Of a DNA stretch of 64,000 bases, positions 27,900 through 37,022 are shown in pieces. The notes under the pieces are model-generated. The model saw nothing but the letters and a program-made list of their open reading frames with translations. It was not told the DNA's origin and ran no database searches. Source of the stretch: Curvibacter sp. (GTDB lineage Bacteria; Pseudomonadota; Gammaproteobacteria; Burkholderiales; Burkholderiaceae_C); NCBI GenBank assembly GCA_020621965.1, contig JAHRYV010000003.1:62001-126000 (forward strand). Direction: 5' to 3'. The translations under genes and the position numbers were made by a program. The number at the start of each line of letters is the position of its first letter. The first letter of the stretch is position 1.

Positions 27900-28601
27900 A
27901 TGAGCCGCATCCTGCTGATCGACGACGACGAGAACCTGGGGCCGCCGCTGGCCACCTACTTCCAGCGCTTCGAACTGCAGCTGGTGCACGCCACCCGGCC
28001 CAGCGCCGGGCTTGCGCTGTTGCGGGCCGGGGGCTTCGATGCGGCCATACTCGACGTCATGTTGCCCGAGATGGACGGCTTCGAACTGTGCCGCACCATC
28101 CGCAAGGAGAGCGACATTCCGATCGTCATGCTGACTGCCCGTGGCGAGGTGATGGACCGGGTGGTGGGCCTGGAGCTGGGGGCGGACGACTATCTGCCCA
28201 AGCCCTTCGAGCCACGCGAGCTGGTGGCCCGTCTCCAGACCGTGCTGCGCCGGCGCAAGCCCAATGGCAACGGACACGCTGCCGTGCCCGGCGCCGCGCC
28301 CACGTTGAAGTTCGAGGGGCTGGAGGTCGACATGGCCCGCCGCGCCGTGCGGCGCGCGGGGCAGGAGGTCGAGCTGACCGGCACCGAGTACGAACTGCTG
28401 TTGATGCTGGCGCGTGAGCCGGGCCGCGTGTTCAGCCGCGACGACATCCTCAACCAGTTGCGCGGCCACGAGGCCGATCTCTACACCCGTGCCGTCGACA
28501 TCGTGGTCAGCCGCCTGCGCAAGAAGCTGGAGCCGCTCGATTGCATCAAGACCCTGCGCAACGCGGGTTACTCGTTGGCGCTGGGGCGGGAGGGCGAATG
28601 A
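27900..28601 (+). CDS. OmpR/CpxR-family response regulator
   Basis: DNA-binding response regulator of 233 residues. Receiver domain with acidic pair 'LIDDDEN', phospho-acceptor Asp52 ('AAILDVMLPEMDG'), Thr in 'MLTARG' and Lys in 'LPKPFEPREL'. The winged helix occupies ~135-228 ('LTGTEYELLLMLAREPGRVFSRDDIL'). It overlaps its kinase by ATGA (28598-28601). With the Spy-like gene upstream the pair resembles CpxR/CpxA-type envelope sensing. Confidence 0.92.
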   Translation: MSRILLIDDDENLGPPLATYFQRFELQLVHATRPSAGLALLRAGGFDAAILDVMLPEMDGFELCRTIRKESDIPIVMLTARGEVMDRVVGLELGADDYLPKPFEPRELVARLQTVLRRRKPNGNGHAAVPGAAPTLKFEGLEVDMARRAVRRAGQEVELTGTEYELLLMLAREPGRVFSRDDILNQLRGHEADLYTRAVDIVVSRLRKKLEPLDCIKTLRNAGYSLALGREGE

Positions 28602-29929
28602 GCCGGCGCAAGGCATCGGCCTGGCGTCGCGCCAAGCACCGCGTCGCGCATTCGATCAAGCTGCGCATGGTGCTGGTGTTCCTGCTGCTGGCAGCGGCGA
28701 TGACCTTCGTGTTCATCACAGGTGCGCAGAAGGCCTTCACCATGGGTTGGCGCGAGGCGGCGCGGCCCATCCTCATGGACTACGTGGACCGTCTCGCCGC
28801 GGAAGTGACCGCCGGTGGGCCGACACCCAGTGTGGAACGCGCCCAAGCCATCACCGAGCGCCTGCCGCTGACCGTGCGCATCGAGGGGCCGGTCATCCAC
28901 TGGGCCTCGCACCCCGATGCCAGGCCATCGAACAGGGAGTGGGGTGGCGGCAAGGACTGGCCCGTCCTTCTGCACCGCCAGAGCGCTGACGGACATCGCA
29001 TCGAGTTCGGCATCAACGGCGAGGCCTTCGAGCGCAAGCCGCGCTTGATCGGCTACGCGCTGGGTGCCCTGCTGGCGCTCACCTTGCTGGCCTGGCTCTA
29101 CGTGCGCCGCGTGCTCAAGCCGCTGGACGCCATAGGCGAAGGCGCGCGGCGTTTCGGCCGGGGCGACTTCAGCCAGCCGATTCCGACGCGCGGCCGCCAT
29201 GGCCCGGACGAACTGGGCGAGCTCGCACAAACCATCAACACCATGGGCCAGGACATCCACCAGATGCTCGAAGCCAAGCGCGCCCTGCTGCTGGCGATCA
29301 GCCACGAACTGCGCAGCCCGCTCACCCGCGCGCGGCTGAACGCCGAGTTGCTGCCTGAGACCGAAGAGATCCACCCGCAGCGCGCTGCGCTGCTGCGTGA
29401 CCTGCAGGGCATGGCCGCGCTGATCAGTGACCTGCTGGAGAGCGAGCGCCTGTCAGGGAGCCACGTCGTTCTGCAGCGCGCGCCGACCGACGTGGTCGCG
29501 CTGGCGCGAGAGGTGGTGGGCGAGCTGCAGGTCTCCCATGCGGGCGCGGCACGCGTGACGGTGTCGGCACCCGAAGGCATGCGGCCGGTGTCGGTGGACG
29601 CCTCGCGTGTGCGCCTGCTGCTGCGCAACCTGGTCGACAATGCGCTGCGGCATGGCGCCGAGGCTGCTCTTGCGCCGGTGGTCACGCTGTCGGCGAGCGC
29701 CGATGTGCTGAGCATCGAAGTGCGCGACCACGGTCCCGGTGTGCCTGAGGAACAACTGTCGCAACTGGCACAGGCCTTCTACCGACCCGACAGCGCCCGC
29801 ACCCGCAGCGCCGGCGGCGTGGGCCTGGGCCTGTACCTGTGTCGGCTGATGGCCCAGGCACACGGCGGCACGTTCGCGGTGCGCAACGCGCAGCCGGGTC
29901 TGGCCGTGACGGTGACGCTGCCCGCCTGA
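28598..29929 (+). CDS. Sensor histidine kinase, CpxA-like
   Basis: Membrane kinase of 443 residues. First membrane segment ~23-43 ('MVLVFLLLAAAMTFVFITGA'), periplasmic loop ~45-148, second segment ~150-170, HAMP ~172-225 ('LKPLDAIGEGARRFGRGDFS'). The H-box is 'LAISHELRSPLTRAR', the N-box 'LVDNALRHG', and the G-boxes are 'DHGPGVPEEQ' and 'GGVGLGLYLC'. All catalytic motifs are present. Coupled to the response regulator just upstream. Confidence 0.92.
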   Translation: MSRRKASAWRRAKHRVAHSIKLRMVLVFLLLAAAMTFVFITGAQKAFTMGWREAARPILMDYVDRLAAEVTAGGPTPSVERAQAITERLPLTVRIEGPVIHWASHPDARPSNREWGGGKDWPVLLHRQSADGHRIEFGINGEAFERKPRLIGYALGALLALTLLAWLYVRRVLKPLDAIGEGARRFGRGDFSQPIPTRGRHGPDELGELAQTINTMGQDIHQMLEAKRALLLAISHELRSPLTRARLNAELLPETEEIHPQRAALLRDLQGMAALISDLLESERLSGSHVVLQRAPTDVVALAREVVGELQVSHAGAARVTVSAPEGMRPVSVDASRVRLLLRNLVDNALRHGAEAALAPVVTLSASADVLSIEVRDHGPGVPEEQLSQLAQAFYRPDSARTRSAGGVGLGLYLCRLMAQAHGGTFAVRNAQPGLAVTVTLPA

Positions 29930-29941
29930 GGTCGACCCCGA

Positions 29942-31177
29942 TCAGCGGGGCAGCAGGCTGCCCAGATCGAACGCCAGGTCACCCGCCTGCTGCGGCGTGG
30001 GCGACACCCCCGCATCGAGCAGCTTGCGCACCTGCAGGTGGTCCTTGCTGGCGTTGACGCTGTCGGCGGCGATGAGTTGGTCGCCCTTGTAGTGGTAGAC
30101 GGTGAAGCTGCCGGCCGCCATGTCACCCCGCACGGCCCAGTGGTCCGCGCCCATGGACAGGCCGGCCATCTGCAGTTTCTTGTCGTACTGGTCGCTCCAG
30201 AACCAGGGTGTGGCGGTGAAGGGACGCTCCTGGCCCAGCAGGGCGGCGGCGGCGCTTTTGCCTTGTTCGGTGGCATTGTTCACCGACTCCAGGCGCAGCA
30301 GGCTGCCGTCGGGCTGGCGGCGTGCGGTGCAGTCGCCGGCGGCGACGATTGATGTGTCGCTGGTGCGGCCACAGGCGTCGACCACGATGCCGCGCTCGCA
30401 CTCCAGGCCGGCGGCGCGGGCGAGCTCGTCGTTGGCGCTGACGCCGACGCCTACCACCACCAGGCCGGCCGGGTACACCGTGCCGTCATTCAAACGCACG
30501 CCGGTGACGGTGTTGCTCGCATCGTGTTCGATGGCCGCGATCTGCGCGCCCAGCACCAGTTGCACGCCGTGGTTGCGGTGCAGTTGGGCGTACCAGTCGG
30601 ACAGCATGGGCGCGAGCACGCGGCCCAGCAGGCGCGGCGCGGCTTCCAGCACGGTGACGGCCAGGCCCTTCTTGCGCGCGGTGGCGGCCACTTCCAGGCC
30701 GATGAAACCGCCGCCGATCACGACGACGGGCAAGGTCTGCTCCAGGCACACGGCCAGGCGGGTCGCGATGGCGCTGGCATCGTCACGCGAGCGCAAGGCC
30801 AGCACGCCCGTGGCGCCGGCACCCGGCAGGGGCAGGCTGCGCGGGGTGGAGCCGGTGGCCAGCACCAGGCCGCTGTAGGGCAGGGTGCTGCCGTCGGCGA
30901 GCCGCACGGTTTTGGCCGCGCGGTCGATGGCGGCCACGCGGCTGCCGGTGCGCAACTCGATGTTCTTGCGCGCCAGCATCTCGGGCGCGCGCATCACCAG
31001 TTGTGCGGCGTCCATCTCGCCGGCCAACCAGGCCTTGGACAGGGGCGGGCGGTGGTAGGGGCCGTGGGGTTCGTCACCGAGCAGGGTGATGGGGCCTTGG
31101 TGGCCGCCGGCGCGCAGGGCCTCGGCGGTCTGCACGGCGGCCTGGCCGGCGCCGATGATCAGGATGGGAGCAGTCAT
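29942..31177 (-). CDS. FAD-dependent ferredoxin reductase
   Basis: Flavoprotein of 411 residues of the putidaredoxin-reductase / rubredoxin-reductase type. FAD motif 'ILIIGAGQAAVQTAEAL' at the N terminus, NAD(P)H motif 'VVVIGGGFIGLEVAATA' at ~145, and 'TSIVAAGDCTA' of the second FAD contact. It follows the ferredoxin gene on the same strand, so with the P450 it should form a class I electron chain: NAD(P)H to reductase to ferredoxin to P450. Confidence 0.88.
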   Translation of the reverse strand: MTAPILIIGAGQAAVQTAEALRAGGHQGPITLLGDEPHGPYHRPPLSKAWLAGEMDAAQLVMRAPEMLARKNIELRTGSRVAAIDRAAKTVRLADGSTLPYSGLVLATGSTPRSLPLPGAGATGVLALRSRDDASAIATRLAVCLEQTLPVVVIGGGFIGLEVAATARKKGLAVTVLEAAPRLLGRVLAPMLSDWYAQLHRNHGVQLVLGAQIAAIEHDASNTVTGVRLNDGTVYPAGLVVVGVGVSANDELARAAGLECERGIVVDACGRTSDTSIVAAGDCTARRQPDGSLLRLESVNNATEQGKSAAAALLGQERPFTATPWFWSDQYDKKLQMAGLSMGADHWAVRGDMAAGSFTVYHYKGDQLIAADSVNASKDHLQVRKLLDAGVSPTPQQAGDLAFDLGSLLPR

Positions 31178-31187
31178 GCGACCGATC

Positions 31188-31511
31188 TTATTCCTGGGTC
31201 GCGGGCAGGCTGACGATCAACCCTTCGAGTTTGGGGGATGCCTTGATCTGGCAGGCCAGGCGGCTGTTGGGTTTGCGCTCGGCGGCCACGTTTTCCAGCA
31301 TGGCGAGTTCGTTCTCGCTGGCCGGCGCCAGGTCGCCCAGGCGCGATTCGTCCACATAACAGTGACAGGTGGCGCAGGCGCAGGAGCCGCCGCATTCGCC
31401 CAGAATGCCGTCGATGCCGTTGGTGGTGGCGCCCTGCATCAGGCTCCAGCCGTCGGGCAGGTTGACGGTGGTGGATTGCCCCGAGGCTTCGACGTAGGTG
31501 ATGTTGGCCAT
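31188..31511 (-). CDS. [2Fe-2S] ferredoxin, adrenodoxin/putidaredoxin type
   Basis: Electron carrier of 107 residues. Cluster-binding cysteines are in 'GECGGSCACATCHCY' (CxxxxxCxxC spacing) and the distal 'RLACQIKAS'. Length and motif match ferredoxins that serve bacterial P450s. It lies between P450 (upstream on the minus strand) and reductase (downstream), ten bases from the latter. Confidence 0.92.
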   Translation of the reverse strand: MANITYVEASGQSTTVNLPDGWSLMQGATTNGIDGILGECGGSCACATCHCYVDESRLGDLAPASENELAMLENVAAERKPNSRLACQIKASPKLEGLIVSLPATQE

Positions 31512-31585
31512 GGATGTGTCTCCGAGAAGTTCAAATGGCGACCGCCTGCAGGGGCAGGCGGTCGCGGGTTGCGGTTGTCAGGGGC

Positions 31586-32760
31586 TTATTGGGCCACAAG
31601 ATCCAGACGCAGCGGGCTGCGGAAGGTGGACGAGGGCATCCAGGGCAGTTGGTCGGCCAGGCGTTTGTAGTCGGGCACGACCTTGTGGAACTCCTCGAAG
31701 GCGATCTTCACCGACAGGCGCGCGATGGCGGTGCCCAGGCAGGCGTGCACACCGCCACCGAAGCCCAGGTGGCCGCGCGGCTTGCGTGTGATGTCGTACA
31801 CGTCGGGGTTGGGGTACTGGCGCTCGTCGCGGTTGCCCGAACCGTAGGCCAGGCAGACGAAGTCGCCCTCCTTCATGGTCTGGCCGTGGATCGTGACGTC
31901 CTTCATGAGGCGGCGGCGGAAGCGCTGGGCCGAGGTGTTGTAGCGCAGGCTTTCCTCGATGGCGTCGGCCAGCAGCTCGGGCTTGGCGACCACGGCCTTG
32001 CGGGCCTCGTGGAAGCTGGCCAGGTTGTAGGCGAACATCATCATGAAGCCGCCCAGCGACTCCACACCGGCCATGATCAGCGTCGTCGTGGTGAGCAGCA
32101 CCTCGCGCTCGTCCAGGCGGTCGCCGTCGATCTCGGCCAGGGCGAAGTGGCTGATGAGGTCGTTGCGCGGTTCCTTGCGGCGCATGGCGATGACCTTGCT
32201 CGCGTAGTCCTGCACCCAGTTGTAGGCGGCGATGTGCTCCGGGCCCTTGGTGCGGGTGCGCGCGTCGCTCTGCACCATGAGCACGGCGTTGTCGCGCACT
32301 TCCTGCTCGGGCACCAGCGCCTCGTCGCCCATGGGCAGGCCCAGCGCGGCCATCAGCACCTTGACGGTGAACTGCGAGGACACGTCCTTGAAGTCGAAAC
32401 TCTGCACACCCTTCAACTGGGCGAATACCTGCTGCGCCACGGCGCGGATGGGCTCTTCCAGGGCCAGCAGGTTGCGTTTCATGAAGGCGTGCTGGATCAG
32501 GCCGCGCAGGCGGTCGTGCTTCGGCGGGTCCGAGCTGCCCAGGGTGGCACCGGCGCGCCCGGGCAGTTCGGTCATGAGGTTGCCGCTGGCGGAGGACTCG
32601 GGCTGCCAGTCCTGGCCGGCCGAGACGAGGTCGGCGAGCGCGAGAGGATCCACATCTGGGCCTCGGGGCTCCAGAAGCAGGGGTGCTCGTCGCGCAGGGT
32701 CTTGTAGTACGGGAACGGGTCCGCGTCGATGGCGGGCGAGTAGGGGTCGAAGCTGAACAT
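31586..32760 (-). CDS. Cytochrome P450 (one-base frameshift near the N terminus)
   Basis: Soluble bacterial P450 of ~391 residues after repair. Heme ligand motif 'FGGGVHACLGTAIAR', ExxR 'EESLRYN', I-helix 'LIMAGVESLGGFM'. The start ATG at 32760 has GGAG upstream; the piece 'MFSFDPYSPAIDADPFPYYK...MWILSR' is in one frame and 'SASGNLMTELPGRAG' onward in another, with one base missing near 32640. The I-helix has Glu-Ser where Asp/Glu-Thr is common. A PobR-like AraC regulator is divergent from it, and a second ring-cleavage dioxygenase is nearby. O-demethylation or hydroxylation of a benzoate is a reasonable guess, not shown. Confidence 0.85.
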
Positions 32761-32867
32761 CTGTTTTGTCTCCGTTGTGCTGAGGACTTGAACTTTAGGG
32801 GTGTATTCCGTTTGTGCCACTGCATAAAAACATTTCAGATCTTGTACTTTTCGATCAAAATGCTGGA

Positions 32868-33752
32868 ATGAAACCGTCGGCTATTCCGAGTTTTGCCCTC
32901 TACGGCGAGGTGGCCGCCCCGGGCCAGGAGCTGCTGCACATCGAGGCGGTGGAGTCGCGCAGCCGGCTCTACCACTGGGAGATTTCGCCGCATCTGCACC
33001 AGGGCCTGTACCAGGTGTTGTGGCTGCAGCGCGGCGCCGCGGAAGTGGCGCTGGACGAATGGGTGCAGCGGGTGCAGGGGCCGGCGGCCATCGTGGTTCC
33101 GCCGGGGGTGGTGCACGGCTTTCGCTTCGCACCCGACACCGATGGCCTGGTGCTCACGCTCAGCGCCCGCTTTCTGGTGGAGGGCGAGTTCCAGGCGGTG
33201 GGCGAGGCGTTTCGCGCCCTGTTTGCGGCGCCCGGTGTGCTGGAATTCACGCGCGATCCGGCACCCGCGGAGCGCCTGCATGCCTTGCTGCGCGAACTGG
33301 CGGCCGAGTTCACCCAGCCGGGTTCGACGGAGTCACCGGTGTCGGGCTGGCTGGCGCGGGCCGTGGTGTGGCGCCTGGCGCAGGCGCGCGCGCAGGGCGC
33401 ACAGGACGCGGGTGAGCGTGCCCATCGGCACCAGGCCCTGTTCACGCGTTTCCTGCTGCTGGTGGAGCAGCATTTCCTGGAGCATTGGCCGTTGGAGCGT
33501 TACGCCTCGCGGCTGGGCCTGTCCACGCAAAGGCTCAACCGGCTGACGCGCGCCGAGAGCGGGCGCAGCGCGCTGGAGCTGGTGCACGAGCGCCTGACGC
33601 GCGAGGCCTGCCGCCGCCTGGTCTATATCGCCGCGCCCGCGGCCAGCCTGGCGGCCGAGCTGGGGTTCGAAGACCCGGCCTACTTCTCGCGCTTTTTCAA
33701 GCGCCGCACGGGCCTGAGCCCGCAGCGCTACCGCGAAGCGCACCGAGCTTAG
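32868..33752 (+). CDS. AraC-family regulator, PobR-like
   Basis: Protein of 294 residues from ATG 32868 (GGA just upstream); an in-frame ATG at 32814 lacks support. N-terminal cupin-like sensor ('ISPHLHQGLYQVLWLQRGAAEV', 'VVPPGVVHGFRFAPDT') and C-terminal double helix-turn-helix ending 'LGFEDPAYFSRFFKRRTGLSPQRYR'. The sensor resembles PobR-type activators of 4-hydroxybenzoate genes. Divergent from the P450 (107 bases between starts), so it probably controls that operon. Confidence 0.85.
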   Translation: MKPSAIPSFALYGEVAAPGQELLHIEAVESRSRLYHWEISPHLHQGLYQVLWLQRGAAEVALDEWVQRVQGPAAIVVPPGVVHGFRFAPDTDGLVLTLSARFLVEGEFQAVGEAFRALFAAPGVLEFTRDPAPAERLHALLRELAAEFTQPGSTESPVSGWLARAVVWRLAQARAQGAQDAGERAHRHQALFTRFLLLVEQHFLEHWPLERYASRLGLSTQRLNRLTRAESGRSALELVHERLTREACRRLVYIAAPAASLAAELGFEDPAYFSRFFKRRTGLSPQRYREAHRA

Positions 33753-33757
33753 GTTCC

Positions 33758-34660
33758 CTAAGCCAGCGCCGGCGCCACCACGGCTTCGAGTTGCGTGCGC
33801 AGCCAGCGGTGCGCGGCGTCCTGCTGGTAGCGCGCGTGCCAGATCGCGTACATGGGCAGGGTGGGGCAGGTCACCGGCGGCGGGCAGCTGGCCAGGCCCT
33901 TGAGCGTGTGGCGGGCCAGCAGGCCGGGTACCGTGGTCAGCAGCGGCGTGCCGCGCACGAAGGCGGGCAAGGCGCTGAAGGACGGCACCATGACGGTGAA
34001 GCGGCGCTGCAGGCCGCGGGCGGCGAGGTGCTGATCCAGGTCCAGGCTGCGGGGCGGGTCGTAGACGACGGTGGCGTGGTCGGCGCCCAGGTAGTCGGCC
34101 TCGGTCAAGGGGGCTGCGCGCGCGGCGGCGTCGTAGAAGACACGGTACTGGTCCTCGAACAGGCGTTTTTGCACGATGTCCGCGCCGTCGGGCGGGCGCG
34201 GGCTGATGACCAGCTGGCAGTCGTCGGCGCGCAGCATGTCCAGCCGCGGCACGGCCGAGGGGATGATGCGCAGCGCCACACCTGGGGCGCTTTGCCGCAG
34301 GCGCGCGGCCAGCGCGGGCAGCAGCAGGTCGCGTTGGAAGTCGTTGGCGGCAATGGTGAAGGTGGTCTGCCAGTGCGCCGGGTCGAAGTCGCCGCTGTGG
34401 GCGAAGTGCTGCAGCTGGCGCAACAGGGCGCGGGCCTGGGCGGCCAGTTCCTCGGCCCGGGCGGTGGCGACGATGCCGCGGCCACTCTTGACGAACAGCG
34501 GGTCGCCCGTGATGGTGCGCAGCTTGTCCAGCAGGTGGCTGACGGCGGACTGGGTCACGCCCAGGTGCTGGGCGGCACCGGTGACCGAGCCCGCCTCCAC
34601 CACGGCCAGCAACACCCGCAGCAGATGGCCATCCAGGTCTAAATGATCGAATTTGCTCAT
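33758..34660 (-). CDS. LysR-family regulator divergent from second dioxygenase
   Basis: Regulator of 300 residues. Winged helix 'LRVLLAVVEAGSVTGAAQHLG', 'TQSAVSHLLDKLRTITGDPLFV', and an effector domain from ~95. Start is taken at 34660, which has GGAA just upstream; ATGs at 34672 and 34669 are alternatives. It is divergent from the LigAB-like pair starting at 34744, with only 83 bases between, implying direct control. Convergent with the AraC gene (five bases between stops). Confidence 0.87.
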   Translation of the reverse strand: MSKFDHLDLDGHLLRVLLAVVEAGSVTGAAQHLGVTQSAVSHLLDKLRTITGDPLFVKSGRGIVATARAEELAAQARALLRQLQHFAHSGDFDPAHWQTTFTIAANDFQRDLLLPALAARLRQSAPGVALRIIPSAVPRLDMLRADDCQLVISPRPPDGADIVQKRLFEDQYRVFYDAAARAAPLTEADYLGADHATVVYDPPRSLDLDQHLAARGLQRRFTVMVPSFSALPAFVRGTPLLTTVPGLLARHTLKGLASCPPPVTCPTLPMYAIWHARYQQDAAHRWLRTQLEAVVAPALA

Positions 34661-34743
34661 GGGTTCCATCATGATTCATGTATTTATCTTGGTCAATGGC
34701 TCCGGAATACTCCAGCTGATCCCAGTCAACCAAGGAGATAGAC

Positions 34744-35097
34744 GTGAGCATCAGCCGCGAAGAGAAGCCGATTCCGGGCACCACGCTGTTTGACGCGAAT
34801 CAAGCCCGCAAGGGTTACGCGCTCAACAAGATGTGTTTTTCCTTCAATTCGGAGGAGAACCGCAAGGCCTTCCAGGCCGACGAGGAGGCCTATATGCGCA
34901 AGTACGGCTTGAACGAGCAGCAGGCGGCGGCCATCCGGGCGCGCAACGTGCTGCAGCTGATCGCGGCCGGCGGCAACGCCTATTACCTGGCCAAGTTCGC
35001 CGGCATCTTCAAGCTGGACATGCAGGACATCGGCGCCCAGCAGACGGGCATGACCAAAGAAGCCTTCAAGGCCAAGCTGGTCGCGGCCGGCCAGTAA
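34744..35097 (+). CDS. Extradiol dioxygenase alpha subunit, LigA-like (second copy)
   Basis: Protein of 117 residues with GTG start at 34744 after AAGGAGAT. It contains the LigA pattern 'GTTLFDANQARKGYALNKMCFSF', 'EENRKAFQADEEAYMRKYGL', 'LQLIAAGGNAYYLAKFAGI' and 'TGMTKEAFKAKLVA'. It is shorter than the pmd-type copy at 11292, lacking the ~25-residue C-terminal tail. Followed 25 bases later by the LigB-like subunit. This pair is not in the main operon. Confidence 0.88.
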   Translation: MSISREEKPIPGTTLFDANQARKGYALNKMCFSFNSEENRKAFQADEEAYMRKYGLNEQQAAAIRARNVLQLIAAGGNAYYLAKFAGIFKLDMQDIGAQQTGMTKEAFKAKLVAAGQ

Positions 35098-35122
35098 GCA
35101 AGTACCCACAGGAGCAACAAGC

Positions 35123-35974
35123 ATGGCAAAACTCATCGGTGGCCTCGGCACCTCGCACATTCCCGCCATCGGCGGCGCCATCCACAAGGGGCTGCAGCAG
35201 GAGCCCTACTGGAAACCCTTCTTCGACGGCTTTCCGCCCATCCGCGAGTGGCTGGCCAAGAGCCGGCCCGACGTGGTGGTGATGTTCTACAACGACCACG
35301 GCCTGAACTTCTTCCTCGACAAGATGCCCACCTTCGCCGTGGGCGCCGCGCCCGAGTACAACAACGCCGACGAGGGCTGGGGCATCCCGACGCTGCCGCC
35401 CTTCAAGGGCGAGGTGGATCTGTCCTGGCACATCATCAACACGCTGATCGACAAGGAGTTCGACGTGGTGACCTGCCAGGAGATGCTGGTGGACCACGCC
35501 TGCACGCTGCCGCTCAAGCTGTTCTGGCCCGAGGGTGATTGCCCGGTGACGGTGGTGCCGATCTGCATCAACACCGTGCAGTTCCCCCTGCCGTCGGCCA
35601 AGCGCACCTATGCCCTGGGCAAGGCCGTGGGCGAGGCGATCAAGTCCTGGGACAGCAGCAAGAAGGTGGCAGTGATCGCCTCCGGCGGCCTCTCCCACCA
35701 GCTCGACGGCGAGCGCGCCGGTTTCATCAACAAGGCCTTCGACCTCAAGTTCCTCGACAGTCTGGAGTCCAACCCCGAGTGGGCGACGCAGTTCAGCGTC
35801 CATCAGCTGGTGGAGCAGACCGGCACGCAGGGCGTGGAGCTGCTGATGTGGCTGGCCATGCGCGGCGCGCTGGGCGCGGCCGGCGGCTCCAAGGTGCGCC
35901 GGGTCACCGGCAACTACCACATCCCGATTTCCAACACCGCCACGGCGGCGCTGGCGCTGGAGGCGGTGGACTAA
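35123..35974 (+). CDS. Extradiol dioxygenase beta subunit, LigB-like (second copy)
   Basis: Class III ring-cleavage dioxygenase of 283 residues. Iron and catalytic residues are conserved: His12 ('TSHIPAIG'), His59 ('YNDHGLNF'), His192 ('GGLSHQLDGERAG') and Glu239 ('GVELLMWL'). It differs from the copy at 11744 in many substrate-side segments, for example 'LSWHIINTLIDKEFDVVTCQEM' versus the '[13 protein letters not shown]' region. It is thus likely a paralogue for another catechol such as a gallate or methylated derivative, or a differently regulated protocatechuate enzyme. Confidence 0.88.
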   Translation: MAKLIGGLGTSHIPAIGGAIHKGLQQEPYWKPFFDGFPPIREWLAKSRPDVVVMFYNDHGLNFFLDKMPTFAVGAAPEYNNADEGWGIPTLPPFKGEVDLSWHIINTLIDKEFDVVTCQEMLVDHACTLPLKLFWPEGDCPVTVVPICINTVQFPLPSAKRTYALGKAVGEAIKSWDSSKKVAVIASGGLSHQLDGERAGFINKAFDLKFLDSLESNPEWATQFSVHQLVEQTGTQGVELLMWLAMRGALGAAGGSKVRRVTGNYHIPISNTATAALALEAVD

Positions 35975-36126
35975 GCCAAGTCCGCGGCGCGGGCTGCACG
36001 CAGCGGGCGGTCTGCGGGTTTGCCCTGCACGGGAGTGAGGGTAGGGCCGAACCTGATGTCACAAGGGGTGCCCCCTCCCGTATACTAAATTTCAGGGAGG
36101 GGCGTGCCGTTACCGCCAAGTTCATC

Positions 36127-36867
36127 ATGAAAGCCGATTCCGTCCGTAGCGGCGCCATCACCGCCCGCCCAGAGCCCCGGCAGAACCTGCTGCTCGCAGC
36201 CCTGCCCGACGCCGAGCTGCAGCGCTGGCTGCCGCTGCTCGAACCGGCGGATCTGCCGCTGGGGCAGGTGCTTTATGAATCCGGGGGGACGCTCAGTCAT
36301 GTGTACTTCCCCACCACGGCCATCGTCTCCCTGCTGTATGTGACCGAGAACGGTTCCTCGGCTGAGATTGCCGTTGTCGGTTTTGAGGGGCTGGTGGGCA
36401 TCTCCCTTTTCATGGGCGGCAACTCCACCTCCAGCCGCGCCGTGGTCCAGAGCGCGGGCAAGGGTTTTCGTCTGGGGTCCCGGGTGATGATGGATGAATT
36501 CGAGCGTAACGCGCATGTTCAGCACCTGTTTCTGCGCTACACCCAGGCCTTGATCACCCAGATGTCGCAAACGGCGGTGTGCAACCGGCATCACTCGCTG
36601 GACCAGCAACTCTGTCGCTGGCTGCTGCTGAGCCTGGACCGGCTGCCGGGCAACGAACTGGTGATGACGCAGGAGCTGATTGCCAACATGCTGGGCGTGC
36701 GCCGCGAAGGCGTGACGGAGGCCGCCCTGCGGCTGCAGAAGGCTAGCCTGATCCAGTACAAGCGGGGGCACATCACCGTGCTGGACCGCCCGGGCCTGGA
36801 ACAGCGGACCTGCGAGTGTTATGCCGTGGTCAAGAAAGAATATGACCGCTTGCTGCCGCAGCAGTAG
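36127..36867 (+). CDS. Crp/Fnr-family transcriptional regulator
   Basis: Protein of 246 residues: cyclic-nucleotide-like beta barrel at ~20-140 ('LPLGQVLYESGGTLSHVYFPT', 'AEIAVVGFEGLVGISLFMGG') and helix-turn-helix at ~185-225 ('MTQELIANMLGVRREGVTEAALRL'). No FNR-type N-terminal cysteine cluster. ATG at 36127 is chosen; the frame stays open upstream but without protein-like sequence. It precedes a chemosensory-like signalling block and may respond to stress. Confidence 0.85.
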   Translation: MKADSVRSGAITARPEPRQNLLLAALPDAELQRWLPLLEPADLPLGQVLYESGGTLSHVYFPTTAIVSLLYVTENGSSAEIAVVGFEGLVGISLFMGGNSTSSRAVVQSAGKGFRLGSRVMMDEFERNAHVQHLFLRYTQALITQMSQTAVCNRHHSLDQQLCRWLLLSLDRLPGNELVMTQELIANMLGVRREGVTEAALRLQKASLIQYKRGHITVLDRPGLEQRTCECYAVVKKEYDRLLPQQ

Positions 36868-37022
36868 GGCGACGGTACTTTCGGGCAGGTTGTCACCCAG
36901 GCGGCTGTGGCCGCGGCACCGGTGCCGCATCGATGACGCCGATCCGGCTCTGCTGCCGGGTTCACAGCGGGCGCGGGTTCACAATGAGCCCTCCAGCCCG
37001 TTTCTCCGCACAGAAAGTGACC

